DNA of 64,000 bases, from positions 93,135,285-93,199,284 of the forward strand of contig OV884056.1 of assembly GCA_930367215.1 (NCBI GenBank), given 5' to 3'. Under the pieces are notes generated by a model. The model ran no database searches. It saw only the letters and a program-made list of their open reading frames with translations, and had not been told where the DNA came from. Of this stretch, positions 18,160 to 28,395 are shown piece after piece. Source of the DNA: Pollenia angustigena (taxonomy: Eukaryota; Arthropoda; Insecta; Diptera; Polleniidae). Every line of letters begins with the position of its first letter. Position 1 is the stretch's first letter. Position numbers and translations under genes: made by a program.

Positions 18160-19751
18160 TTTAAGTGGAGAATGTGGATCTCTCTCTTGTTAACTTTGAC
18201 AGTTATCTTAAACTAGCTGTTCAACACTCCAGCGTTACCCCCAAAAAAATTAAAAATAATAAAATATGTTCTTCAGATGTCGAGCGGCTCTTGACTGAAA
18301 AAAGGAGAGTTCGAAGAGAGTGGCAACTTTACAGATCCCCTCAACTTAAGATTTTATCAAAAGAATGCACAAAAAGGCTAAGAAAGTTGCTACAGAATCA
18401 GAAAACGGCTTCTCTAGAAAAATATCTTAAGGAACTTGATGCAACTCCACAATCTGACTACTCATTATGGCGTGCAGCTAGAAATCTAAAAAGGCCAGTT
18501 ATATCTAAGCCACCATTAAGAAACTTGAATGGTAGTTGGGCAAGAAATGATAATGAAAAAGGAAACCTGTTTGTAAATCATTTGAAAAACGTATTTACAC
18601 CAAATATATCTCACAATATTGCGGTCGAGCTACCACCTGTTGATGCTAGAGCAGCTATTCCCCTCAGATTTGAGATAAGAGAAATCGAAAAGGCTATTTG
18701 TGACTTAAACACTAAGAAGGCACCTGGTATTGATAAAATCAGTAATAAAATGCTTTTGGAGCTACCTCGCATAGCAAAGAAAATTATTCTCTTTATTTTT
18801 AATGCTATTTTACGCCTTGAATACTATCCTGAAAAATGGAAGGTTTCCTTAGTTACCATGATACCAAAGCCAGGTAAAGATCATACAAAAGTTGAGTCTT
18901 ATAGACCTATTAGCTTATTATCAAATATGTCAAAGCTGTTTGAGAAATTATTAGTTTCAAAATTAACACCAATTTTAAGTGAAAATAGATGTATTCCAAA
19001 CCATCAGTTCGGATTTAGAAGAAAACACAGCACAATCGAGCAGACTCATCGAATAGTAAATGTCATAAGAAAAGCATTTGAAGAAAAGAAATATTGCTCA
19101 GCACTCTTCATCGATGTTTCGCAAGCTTTTGACAAAGTCTGGCATGAAGGCTTATTACACAAATTGAAGCAAAATTTACCAGCAAACACACACAAGCTGC
19201 TAGAAAGCTACTTAGTCGGTCGTCAATTTATTATTAAAGAAGGAAATTTCTTAAGTTCACCTCAGCCCATTGCCGCTGGAGTCCCACAAGGCAGCATCCT
19301 GGGCCCCCTATTATACTTAATTTATACTTCGGACATGCCAACAAGCAACTACACACAAACTTCAACATTTGCAGACGATACAGCTTTTCTAAGCGTCCAC
19401 GAAAATCGTTATGAAGCATCGCGTTACTTACAGCATCATATATTTCAACTAGAAATATGGTTAAGACAATGGAGGATAATGGTCAATGAGCAAAAATGTG
19501 TACATATAACTTTCACTTTGCGCCGGGAATCTTGCCCCCCTATTACAATCAATAATCAAATAATTCCTCAACATTCGCATGTTAAATATCTCGGTATACA
19601 TCTGGATCAGCGATTAACGTGGAAATGCCATATAGAGGCAAAATTAACTCAAATTAAACTAAAAGCCATTCAAATTCATTGGCTTATTGGAAGAAATTCT
19701 GTCCTTAGTCTCGATTGCGAGCTTCTACTTTACAACTCTATCTTAAAGCTA
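18160..19751 (+). pseudogene. Jockey ORF2 fragment, truncated at both ends
   Basis: About 530 codons are open and collinear with residues ~260-780 of the intact Jockey ORF2 at 9935-12592, at high but not complete identity. Present: PKPGKDHTKVESYRPISLL, FIDVSQAFDKVWHEGLL, VPQGSILGPLLY, FADDTAFL and VKYLGIHLDQRLTW. The endonuclease and 5' UTR are missing, and homology stops at 19751, where the parent continues toward WCYGIQLWG. There is no 3' UTR or poly(A). Loss of both ends is unusual for simple 5' truncation and implies later deletion or rearrangement. The frame stayed open, so the copy is not very old. It has no valid start codon context. Confidence 0.88.
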
Positions 19752-20500
19752 CCTAAACGGTGTTAAGAATCATTCCTAGGAAGTTTATATGTTCTATAAA
19801 GTTGTTTACTGAGATCTTGGGTACATTTTTGTAGTTGATTGTTTCCTTGAATTTTGAACGGTTTGCTACCTATAGACCTGAACAGGGGAAAAAGGTAAAC
19901 AAAATCGAATTTTTTTAAGTTTTTTGCGATTTTGATCTTGAAGATGATGTTTTTCTGATTTCACAATTTTTGCTCTTTATGAAAAGAGGGTAAATCAAAA
20001 TTCCGAACAGTTTGCAAGATATGAGCCTGAGAAAATTATCACTTGTTTGCAAAAATGCCACCGAGGCCCATAATCTTTGGGGTCCCATAAAAAAAAAGTG
20101 CATGACTTTGGGCAAAACTGGGAGACACGGGTTTTTTTGGTCTTTTATCACGTAGTGGTGTTATGGTTATTTTTTTTTTCGTGTTGCACTGTGTTACCAA
20201 CCCAGTGAGTTTTTGATTTTTTTAACGGGTTTGGAAAGAAAACTTTACGCTTTACAATAACGTGAATTTTTATGTACATTTGTACGTTATTAGTTTTGCT
20301 TTTGTTGGGAATATCTAAAAAAACATTATCAACTTTTTTGATTTTAGTAGCTTTTCATTGCTTATTTTGTTATTGAATCATATAAAAATGTATACTAAAG
20401 TATAAAGAAAATTTAGATATTAACAAGTGTGCAGCAGTGATGCACAGTGTTTATGGGTTTTCGAACGTACCCATACTTTTTTCATTTGAATGAAATTAAT
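19752..20500. other. Unassigned sequence, no gene seen
   Basis: Moderately complex AT-rich DNA with no supported coding frame or recognised repeat. Confidence 0.45.
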
Positions 20501-20519
20501 AAAAAAATATTGGTTCTGG

Positions 20520-20620
20520 ACCCATCAGTATACTCAAATACTAACGATGTCCGTCCGTCCGTCCGTCTTGGCTGGTCGGCTGGCTGGTTGTATGTCCATG
20601 TAGAGGTAGGAATTTTTAAG
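20520..20620 (+). repeat. Short fragment resembling the end of repeat R
   Basis: GTCCGTCCGTCCGTC with a TGGCTGG run resembles the GGACGGACGGA block of repeat R (37790-37810) but is otherwise diverged. Confidence 0.3.
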
Positions 20621-20622
20621 AT

Positions 20623-21966
20623 AATTTAATTAAATTTTTTCATACATTTCAATTATCATAAGGACGAAGCCTATTTAAAGTGGTACGAATCAGGCTATAA
20701 TTCATGGCCCCCATAGAAACTTCTTTCCGGAAAAGTCTTTGTACCCACACGCAAAAAAACATGGTGGTGGTAAACATATTCCAAGAGCAACATATTATGA
20801 TAAGATTCATGATTATAATCACCATATTACGATTATTATTGAATCATATTATAACGAAATATATTCGCAATATTACATGATAATTAGGGATGCTATTTCC
20901 ATGCAAATGCATGTTTTTGTCGATAAGAAAGATGTCGGCCAATTTCTCTGCGCGCAGAGAAAAAATATGGTTCAAACATATTTATATATTCGACCAATTA
21001 CACAGCCCGACAAAATTAAAAAATATTTTTGCTTCTTTGAATTTATCAACTGATTCTAGTTATTTTGGGTGCGCTGAATTCAAAACTGTAATCAGTTTGC
21101 CTCTATCTGCTCTAGTTTTCATGATATAACTTTATATACCCTCCACTTATGACCTCCAATTACACCAATTACCCAAATTTATTTTCCAAAATTTTTTTTT
21201 TTTTATCAAAATTTTTTATTTACTGTTATAGTTATTGCCAAAAAAAAAAACTCCCAAATTTTTTTAAGTATAAAATACTTATTACTTCTTTTTATTTTTT
21301 TAAATTCCTATGGAAAAGTTTTTCTTTCTAAATACTTAAAAAAATTTGAGAGTTTTTTTTTTGGCAATAACTATAACAGTAAATAAAAAATTTTGATAAA
21401 AAAAAAAAAATTTGGGTAATTGGTGTAATTGGAGGTCATAAGTGGAGGGTATATAAAGTTATATCATGAAAACTAGAGCTGATAGAGACAAACTGATTAC
21501 AGTTTTGAATTCAGCGCACCCAAAATAACTAGAATCTGTTGATAAATTCAAAGAAGCAAAAATATTTTTTAATTTTGTCGGGCTGTGTAATTGGTCGAAT
21601 ATATAAATATGTTTGAACCATATTTTTTCTCTGCGCGCAGAGAAATTGGCCGACATCTTTCTTATCGACAAAAACATGCATTTGCATGGAAATAGCATCC
21701 CTAATTATCATGTAATATTGCGAATATATTTCGTTATAATATGATTCAATAATAATCGTAATATGGTGATTATAATCATGAATCTTATCATAATATGTTG
21801 CTCTTGGAATATGTTTACCACCACCATGTTTTTTTTGCGTGTGGGTACAAAGACTTTTCCGGAAAGAAGTTTCTATGGGGGCCATGAATTATAGCCTGAT
21901 TCGTACCGCTTTAAATAGGCTTCGTCCTTATGATAATTGAAATGTATGAAAAAATTTAATTAAATT
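20623..21966. repeat. 1.34 kb near-perfect palindrome (foldback)
   Basis: The left arm (20623-21270) and right arm (21332-21966) are reverse complements with few differences, around a ~60-bp loop. Landmarks on both arms are CTGCGCGCAGAG, GGTGCGCTGAATTC, GGAAAGAAGTTTCTATGG and the T-rich TTGGCAATAAC block. The ~105-codon frames in both arms are the same sequence read twice; they are short and AT-rich, and I do not believe they are genes. A diverged part of the arm recurs at 22885-23030. No target duplication found. Confidence 0.85.
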
Positions 21967-21967
21967 A

Positions 21968-22087
21968 AGTGGAGGGTATATAAAGTTATATCATGAAAAC
22001 TAGAGCTGATAGAGACAAACTGATTACAGTTTTGAATTCAGCGCACCCAAATTAACTAGAATCAGTTGATAAATTCAAAGAAGCAAA
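21968..22087 (+). repeat. Direct repeat of the palindrome's right arm
   Basis: The ~120 bases from AGTGGAGGGTATATAAAG to AAATTCAAAGAAGC repeat 21443-21560 almost exactly, right after the palindrome ends. It suggests a rearranged or tandem insertion of the same element. Confidence 0.8.
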
Positions 22088-22115
22088 TTGAGTGTTGGAC
22101 TGTGTTATCTTTCCG

Positions 22116-22163
<48 letters not shown>

Positions 22164-22690
22164 AACATATTATGTTACTCACAACCATATCATGATATTT
22201 AATAGCAATAACATGATAACTTTCTATACATTTATCATATTTATGTTAAAGATGCAATCAAACTATTTTTACTCTAACAATATTATTCTAGCGCCATTTG
22301 TAGAATAATTTTAAATCAGTTGTGTCGTTTGTTTAATATGTGAGCGGTTAAACAAGATAAATACCATAAAAAATAAAAAATTTAAAGGAATTAAAATATT
22401 AGCGAAGTTCAGTATTAGTGATGGAATTGGGCAAAATATCGTTGTAAAATCTAACACCAAAACACACAGAGATTTCGTTTTATTTTTAAAATATCGGAGT
22501 AAAATCCAACAACAAAACACGCAGAGATTTCGTTTTATTTTATCAAAGTGTTACGATATTTTGCATTTACTCTTTTGCAAGCCAAATATTGAACTCAGCT
22601 ATTTTATTTACATATATCAAGAAAAATTGTAAAAAGTCACAAAATAAAAAATCGATACATACAAATTTTAATTTGTTTTGGACCTGTATC
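22088..22690. other. AT-rich DNA with (TA)n microsatellite
   Basis: A (TA)n run lies at about 22121-22160. AATCCAACAACAAAACAC and a similar AATCTAACACCAAAACAC phrase near 22450-22520 form a small direct repeat ending in AGAGATTTCGTTTTATTTT. No gene. Confidence 0.55.
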
Positions 22691-22882
22691 ATAATATGAT
22701 TGCTTCTAAATTTATTATCATTAACATGATGATAATATGATTACTTCTTAGCTTATTGTGATTAACTTGACAATAATATGATTAATTTCTTAACCTATAA
22801 TGATTAACATGATAATAATATGATTCCTTCTTAACATATTATGATTAACAGAATAATAATATGATTAAGGGAAAAATATTAT
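22691..22882 (+). repeat. Tandem repeat of ~42-bp units
   Basis: About four degenerate units centred on ATAATATGATTACTTCTTA and TGATTAACATGATAAT. The words resemble the ATAATATGATT sequence of the adjoining palindrome family, so the array may have expanded from its edge. Confidence 0.7.
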
Positions 22883-23030
22883 GATGTAATATTACGAATA
22901 TATTTGGTCATAATATGATTCAATAATGACCTTAATATGGTGACTACAATCATGAATCTTATCATAATATGTTGCTCTTAGAATATGTTTACCACATTCA
23001 CGTTTTTTCTTTGCGTGTGCGTGCGCCTTC
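22883..23030 (-). repeat. Diverged partial copy of the palindrome arm
   Basis: Matches 21710-21845: GTAATATTACGAATATATTT, TCATAATATGATTCAATAAT and CATGAATCTTATCATAATAT, ending at TTTGCGTGTG. Confidence 0.75.
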
Positions 23031-23261
23031 TAAACTAAGAGAAATAAAATAACACAATTTAAAATTTTTTAAAAAATTATATAAAAAAAAAACTTTTAAA
23101 AGAATTTGTTTTTATATTTCAGTTCCGGGGAACTGAAGAAAATATTTTTTTTTAAATTTTTCAGGGCCTTCGCTTTTATTTGGTACAAATTTTGCTAAAA
23201 AATTATTAGATACTTATAATAAAAAAAAACTCTTTAATATAAGTATTCTTAAAAAATGTTA

Positions 23262-23615
23262 AGTTCTTTAAAAAGAACAAATGACGAAGTCAAACAAAAT
23301 CAGCATTTTCAACGCCTGCGTCAAATCGATACTTTTATACGGAAAAAAAAACATGGCTATATAGTGAGGCCAGGCAACGACTTTCAACTTTTATTAACAA
23401 GAGCCTGCGCACAATTTGAGGAATATTCTGGCCTAGATAGATAGGTATATATGTATAAGGGTATACGCACCACGACCCTGAGGATCCTTTGGGCAGCCTG
23501 TGTATCTCACAATCTCAGGTCTGGCCTAGCACCATAACCAACGAAAACTTCTGCAGTTTGATCAGCGAGGAGCCCATTCACATACAAAATAAAAACGTGG
23601 AATGGAATAAAAAAG
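23262..23615 (+). pseudogene. RTE-like reverse transcriptase C-terminal fragment
   Basis: Across two shifted plus-strand frames the sequence reads IFNACVKSILLYG, then LYSEARQRLSTFINKSLR and ILRIFWPR, then TITNENFCSLISEEPIH. This order matches the region after the thumb in RTE-type and related endonuclease-reverse transcriptases (NACVKS.LLYG, LQTFINRCLR, RWPDTISN). At least two frameshifts and several stops make it a dead fragment of about 110 codons. The 62-codon frame at 23256-23444 is a shadow. It ends just before the inverted-repeat element at 23624. Clade assignment rests on remembered family wording. Confidence 0.6.
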
Positions 23616-23883
23616 TGGATATGATATATCGAGGGTAATTTTTCAAATAGTGCTATCAGCAAAATCACAATTTTGCAGGAGAGCGAAAAACTGATTTTTT
23701 CGAAATGCTAAGAGTATTAACTAAACTTTATTTTACAATGTTATTAAAAAACATCGTCTTAATCATACATATGTTAATATTTTTCTTAATTCCAGATATT
23801 CGCGCTTATATGTCAGATAGCACTATTTACAAATTAAAATTGTATCGATTTGAACATTGAAATAAGCAGATAGCACTATTTAA

Positions 23884-24001
23884 GTCTGGGCTCACTATAT
23901 GAAAGTTTTCTTTCAGAAAGTCTGAGTTATCATGTTATCTTCCCCTCTCACCAATAAGCTCAGACTTTCTGAAAGAAAAATTTTATAGTGTAAACCTAGA
24001 C
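23884..24001. mobile_element. Palindromic MITE, about 118 bp
   Basis: AGTCTGGGCTCACTATATGA at the left pairs with TTTTATAGTGTAAACCTAGACT at the right, and TTTCTTTCAGAAAGTCTGAG is mirrored internally by CTCAGACTTTCTGAAAGAAA. It can fold into one long hairpin. Confidence 0.72.
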
Positions 24002-24339
24002 TAAACAAAAATGAAAATGAGCTGTAATTAAAACTATTTGAGACTTTAGCTTAAGTTACACGAATTTTTATAAAAATAATTAGTAAAATTTAAAGAAACG
24101 CGTGATCATATTAACAGAACTCAAAATTAAGTTAAAATTTTACACTTACGTTTATTGAAAAGCAATAAATAATTAAACTTTATTCACATATTTTAAACTA
24201 TGTTATTTAGTATTACTTGACCTTTTTTATTATCTATCATTATTATTTTATTATTACTATCATAAAAATAATGATATTCTTGCGAAATAGCAGACTTCAA
24301 TGATTTGGTAATACATCCGTTTGCTTAGTTAAAATGAAC

Positions 24340-24545
24340 GTAGACCAGATTGTAAGGGTTTCGCTTCTATTTATATGATCACTGCACAGTGTGGGAAATT
24401 TGGAAAAAATGGAAATAATTCTATGTTTTATAAACGGTTGGTCCAATTGGAATGCAGTTTGAGGTGACAATTAAAAAGTTGTAGTCGAGCTTAAAACTTG
24501 GATTTGAGATCTATAGACATAGCAGGAGAGGTGCTATTGGTTCCC
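24340..24545 (+). repeat. Small dispersed repeat, related to 27590-27660
   Basis: CACTGCACAGTGTGGGAAAT...AATGGAAATAATTCT...GTAAACGGTT-like sequence recurs at about 27590-27655. Short and diverged; no class assigned. Confidence 0.35.
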
Positions 24546-24746
24546 AAATTAGGACACCTCGGGTATAACATAAACTAAAGACGATCCTTAATTCTTAATT
24601 TTAGCTCCATACTAAAAATAATTTTTCAGTAAAATGCGCTTGTCCAGTTCTTCATAGTTTATAATTCGTCTATTTTTGTTGGTAATATAAGACTCAAATT
24701 TATCATAATTTGTTTGAAATATTTTTTGTGAATTATCAACAAGATT

Positions 24747-24824
24747 TTGTTTGTCGTGCTTAATTCCCAAGTTTTATTTTTGATAAAAACACTGAAATTT
24801 ATTGTTGATGGGATAAGCTATTCC
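24747..24824 (-). mobile_element. Hammerhead-bearing repeat starting at the cut site
   Basis: On the minus strand the copy begins with GGAATAGCTTATCCCATCAA and runs through AATAAATTTCAGTGTTTTTA to the GAATTAAGCACGA end. Homology stops exactly at 24824, i.e. its first base is the first base after the predicted hammerhead cleavage site. Sequence beyond (24825 on) is unrelated. Confidence 0.7.
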
Positions 24825-24959
24825 ATATTGAATGAATGAAACCATTGTGCGACTTTTTGCATAATATAGGACAAAATTGAAATAATATGGCGAATATCAT
24901 ATATAATAATATTGCAAGTGCATGGGCCGCTTAAGACCCGTGCTTGGTAGCCATTATAT

Positions 24960-25175
24960 TTCTAAAAAACACAAATTTTTTGGAAATTTCGGCTGTTTTT
25001 TTGGGAATTGTGGGATTCGTTTTGTAAGTTTAATAAAATTTTGAGCTGGTTTGTATTAAGCATTAAAAATGTATTTACTTGTAAAATTTCATTAAATAAT
25101 ATTAGCTAACAAAGATTTTATTGCATTAGTTAAAATTAATATTGTTTACAAAAACTCATAAACAAATTTTTTGCA
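24960..25175 (+). repeat. Dispersed repeat related to 46330-46830
   Basis: TTGTGGGATTCGTTTTG, a TTATACTAAGCATT-like word and later ACAAAAACTCATAAAC are found in the same order at 46340-46830 (TTGTGGGATTCCTTTTG, TATACTAAGCATTTAAAAT, ACAAAAACTCAAAAACGCAA). Class unknown. Confidence 0.45.
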
Positions 25176-25522
25176 GTTTTTTTTTTGCAAAATTTCTACA
25201 ACGAATTTTAAAATTTTATTAGTTTATTAAACCAAGACACAATTCCGAACCCTTTGATGTATAATATGTCTACTTTGTAATAACAATTTTTATCATTTTT
25301 TCATATCAAGTAATACTTTCTATGTAGATAGCACTTTTTACAAAAAAAAAAAAAAAAACGTGTGTGTTAGATAGCACAATACAATATTTATGAAAAAAAA
25401 AACGTTTTGAGGAAAAAAAATTTTTTTAAATTTAAGTGACAGATGACCCTTCAGTAAGTGAACTCGTTTCTTTTAAAAAACACATTAAGATAGCACTATT
25501 TGAAAAATAACCCTTGATATAT

Positions 25523-26279
25523 TGAATAAGGCAACTGAAAACGTTAATTAAGTTGGAAATATCTGCGTTCCCTTAAGGAATGAATAGATAAAAAAATCAT
25601 ATCCAATTAGCTACACCCTGATGATAATTTTTATACGGCGATAGAAATGTGCTTTCGATTACACAAATAATTAAACTTTTTCCCTATAATTTCAAACGTT
25701 GTTTATCTCCTTGTTGTGCTCCTTATTTGTAAGCTTTAAATAAGCCCTATCATAACCTTAAGTATAAATGATCTGCTTTATAAAATTAAAATAGTGGTAA
25801 GTAATTTTTTAAATGTTTTTAAAAATATAAAATGTACCGTTTTTATTCGTTAAATCATCAAAACTATTTTAATCCCTTTAAATGTTAATTTTCAGAATTT
25901 TATCAAATTTCTTTTCAGGTCATGTTCTATTTAAAAACACTTTTAAAAATAATCCCACAATAAATATGCAGCTGTAGTCCTCAATTTTTGAATTCTGTTT
26001 TATTCAAAAAGTTTTCAAATCAAAGAAAACAATCCTAAAGAGAAACATATTTCCGCTACAAAGTCCAAAAGTAAGATTTCTAAAAAAAGGAAAGATCGCC
26101 AACGACGATCTAAAAAAAAAGAAGACTTTCGATTATAGGCCTTTTTTGTGGTTGCTCTTGGTTCATTTATTTTCTTGTAAACGTAATTCTTTTTTTATTT
26201 GTACAGGCATGAAGTATATTAAGTTTGTCATCCCGTATGGTAGACTAAGAAATATTCAACTAAAACGCCATTAAGTATT
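25523..26279. other. AT-rich DNA, nothing recognised
   Basis: No gene, repeat or RNA signal that I can support. Confidence 0.5.
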
Positions 26280-26545
26280 TATAAAGGGGGTTTTCAATAA
26301 GAACTTGGTTTTTCAAAAGGGTCATATTGGAAGAACATTACAGTTATGACATTTTACTTGTTGAAATATCAGCAGTTAAATCGTTTATAAAAATGGTGGA
26401 TCTGTAAAAGCTACATTTCTTATAATTCGTGATGCCTTCACTCTACACATTTGTCCTTATGAGACCGCTATTAAGACCTTCTTCAATAATCTTTAGTCGA
26501 GTGTTTCGCTGCACAATGTTTCAACCTTTGCACAAATGTGAAAAT
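26280..26545 (+). pseudogene. mariner transposase N-terminal remnant
   Basis: From about 26393 the plus strand reads NGGSVKATFLIIRDAF...PYETAIKTFFNNL, then stop. This matches the first helix-turn-helix region of IS630/Tc1/mariner transposases, whose usual wording is NGGSV.AT...LRD.FG.HNRPSE.AI...V..F. The start region, catalytic domain and clear inverted ends are missing, and later codons include stops. Upstream GGTTTTCAATAAGAACTTGG is like the ends of such elements but has no partner. It differs from the two other mariner fragments in the window. Confidence 0.5.
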
Positions 26546-28045
26546 AGTTAACAAGAGCACCTACCATGTACACTAAGGTGGTTCGAAAAAAAAGTTGAGC
26601 CAGTCACCCCCTAAGATTAAAGATTAGTTGAAAAGAATTCTAGAAAAAAAATTTTTTAATTTCTTGCCACGCCTCTGGATACCACCCTTTTAATTTTTTG
26701 TATACTGCATCGCCATTTAAATTCCGATCATAACAGATTGTATATCGTTATTTATGGCTCGCCTATGGCTTCATTTTTGCCTTTGGTGACATTTTAATCC
26801 GACATCAAATTCTAGGCGCCACTTTAGGAATGGTAAGCAGCATCTGTTAAATAGCAACTTCACGTGTCATCTTGGGGACTCAGATAACTAAAACCTCGAC
26901 CTTAATTTCTACTAATAGACTACTAAATCTTCATCATACCATCAATTCTAACACAACAACCATTTTTATTATCTCATAAAACATGCCAAAAGAGTGAAAA
27001 ATCAGCCTTTCATGTGCAGGTCTCCACATAAACCACGGACAGTACGTAATCTCTGAAAGTTTTCCTTCGTCAAGAAAGTACCCTTTTGTTATCAGAAAGG
27101 CAGCAGTCTATCAGAAAAGCAAGTCTTCCGCAAAGAAGCATTTTCCGCAAGAAGCACACTAACGGGGGCCCCAACCAATAGTCAGACACGAACGTGCTCA
27201 CCGCTGGCTACTGACTCCTGTAGCACCAGAGTTAAGCACTTTGGAAAAATTTCAAACTCGAAAAATCAAAGGACTTTAAGAGGACTTGGGTCTAATCACC
27301 ACATACGATATCGAGCAAAATTTATCAACATTTTTTATTTTAAATTTATTATACTCGATTTCGAATGAAATGTAGCGTATTTTTAGATGCTGGTATTCGA
27401 CATTGAGTAACCAAAGACTAAACATCTCCCGAGTTTTCAATTGATACGTCAGTGTCTATCGTATGCAGAGAAATACGAGAGTTTACTCGATATCGAATGC
27501 GATGCTTAGACACCTGTTATTTTGGCTCAAGCCAGTTATGCATGCACCAGTTATTTTATTCCAGTGGATATAACATCAAAAGGTCTACCGTTGCACTGTG
27601 GGTGATTTTGGAAAACACAATGGAAATAGTTCTTGAATTTGTAAACGGTTAGTTGAGACATTTGTTAGTGTGCTTCCTGCGGGAATACTGTCTGCCTTTC
27701 AGGAAGATTGTCTTTGCGAAATTTTCGTTTTTCCGTCGAAAGAAAACATTCGAGGATCCCGTGGTGGTTGTGGCTTACTAACCAAATATGTGGCAAGGCA
27801 TATCCTAAAAATCCCACTACACGGCTGTTGTTTCACAAGTTATAATTCAGCCTGATTTTTTTTAAAGCAGCGGAGGTTAGAAAGCTCCAGCTCCTTAACA
27901 ATGGGCAAGTTTATAATCTTGCCTGATTATGCACTCAAATTGCCACATCGGTGTGTTGGCTGGCGAATTGTTTGTGGTCTACTCCACCATGGAGTAAGGC
28001 CCATGGCAGGTATTCATGTTAATTTTTACACAGCTGTCCCTTTTA
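26546..28045. other. Unassigned DNA, no supported gene
   Basis: Mixed-composition sequence with some short open frames. A partly inverted TACTCGAT...ATCGAAT theme occurs at 27300-27500. The 27590-27660 segment matches 24360-24450. I cannot support a gene here. Confidence 0.4.
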
Positions 28046-28049
28046 GTCA

Positions 28050-28395
28050 TCGATAGTAGAGACATGTTACGGCCGTCATTGATGCGGGGTCACAATTGCC
28101 CGTCAATCCTGCATCCAGTGTTCGCGGCCCATCTGTGATTAGTAGTATCGATAGTCGATCGTTGAAGTTCGAGTTTGCAGGAGACATAAGGTACCCCAAT
28201 GCCCTCCAAATCCAATGGAACCTGTAAGGAAGTGTCAAGTCTAGGAAGTTCAGCCGCCCTAGTGTTCCTTAGTATGTTCCTATGCCCTGGGACACGCACA
28301 ATCCAACTGCTCAGTCATCTCGTTTAGACATGAAAGCAAACAAGAATTCCTACACTCGAAAAAGTCTTTAATACGCTTAAAACAGTAACGAACAG
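28050..28395 (-). pseudogene. RNase H domain fragment of a non-LTR retrotransposon
   Basis: Minus-strand frames give FFECRNSCLLSCLNEMTEQ, then RVPGHRNILRNTRAAELPRL (compare WVPGHRDI.GN..ADELAR) and HRWAANTGCRI. This is the end of an RNase H domain plus the following segment of an I-group ORF2. Frameshifts separate the parts. The RT and tail are absent, so both ends are lost. RNase H would remove element RNA from the hybrid. It differs in sequence from the LOA copy at 2.5-5.1 kb. Confidence 0.65.

Larger units (their letters stand above)
23624..25522. mobile_element. 1.9 kb DNA element, 34-bp inverted ends
   Basis: The left ATATATCGAGGGTAATTTTT plus CAAATAGTGCTATC is mirrored at the right by GATAGCACTATTTG plus AAAAATAACCCTTGATATAT with two mismatches. 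The word AGATAGCACTATTT recurs subterminally (23815, 23873, 25325, 25365 and in both ends), as in elements whose transposase binds subterminal motifs. No transposase. A palindromic MITE (23884-24001) and a hammerhead-bearing fragment (24747-24824) lie inside. Confidence 0.72.

Noticed and set aside
20739..21885. Pair of ~105-118-codon proteins in opposite orientation
   Set aside because: They are the two arms of one palindrome read twice. The peptide is Tyr/Ile/His-rich from AT-rich DNA and has no family.
22691..22882. CRISPR-like array
   Set aside because: Degenerate adjacent tandem units without distinct spacers, in a eukaryotic transposon setting.
23256..23444. 62-codon open frame as a small gene
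   Set aside because: Another frame of the same DNA gives clear RTE-like reverse transcriptase motifs, so this frame is a shadow.
27170..27260. 5S rRNA-like fragment
   Set aside because: Only GAGTTAAGCA-like similarity over about ten bases; the rest does not fit.
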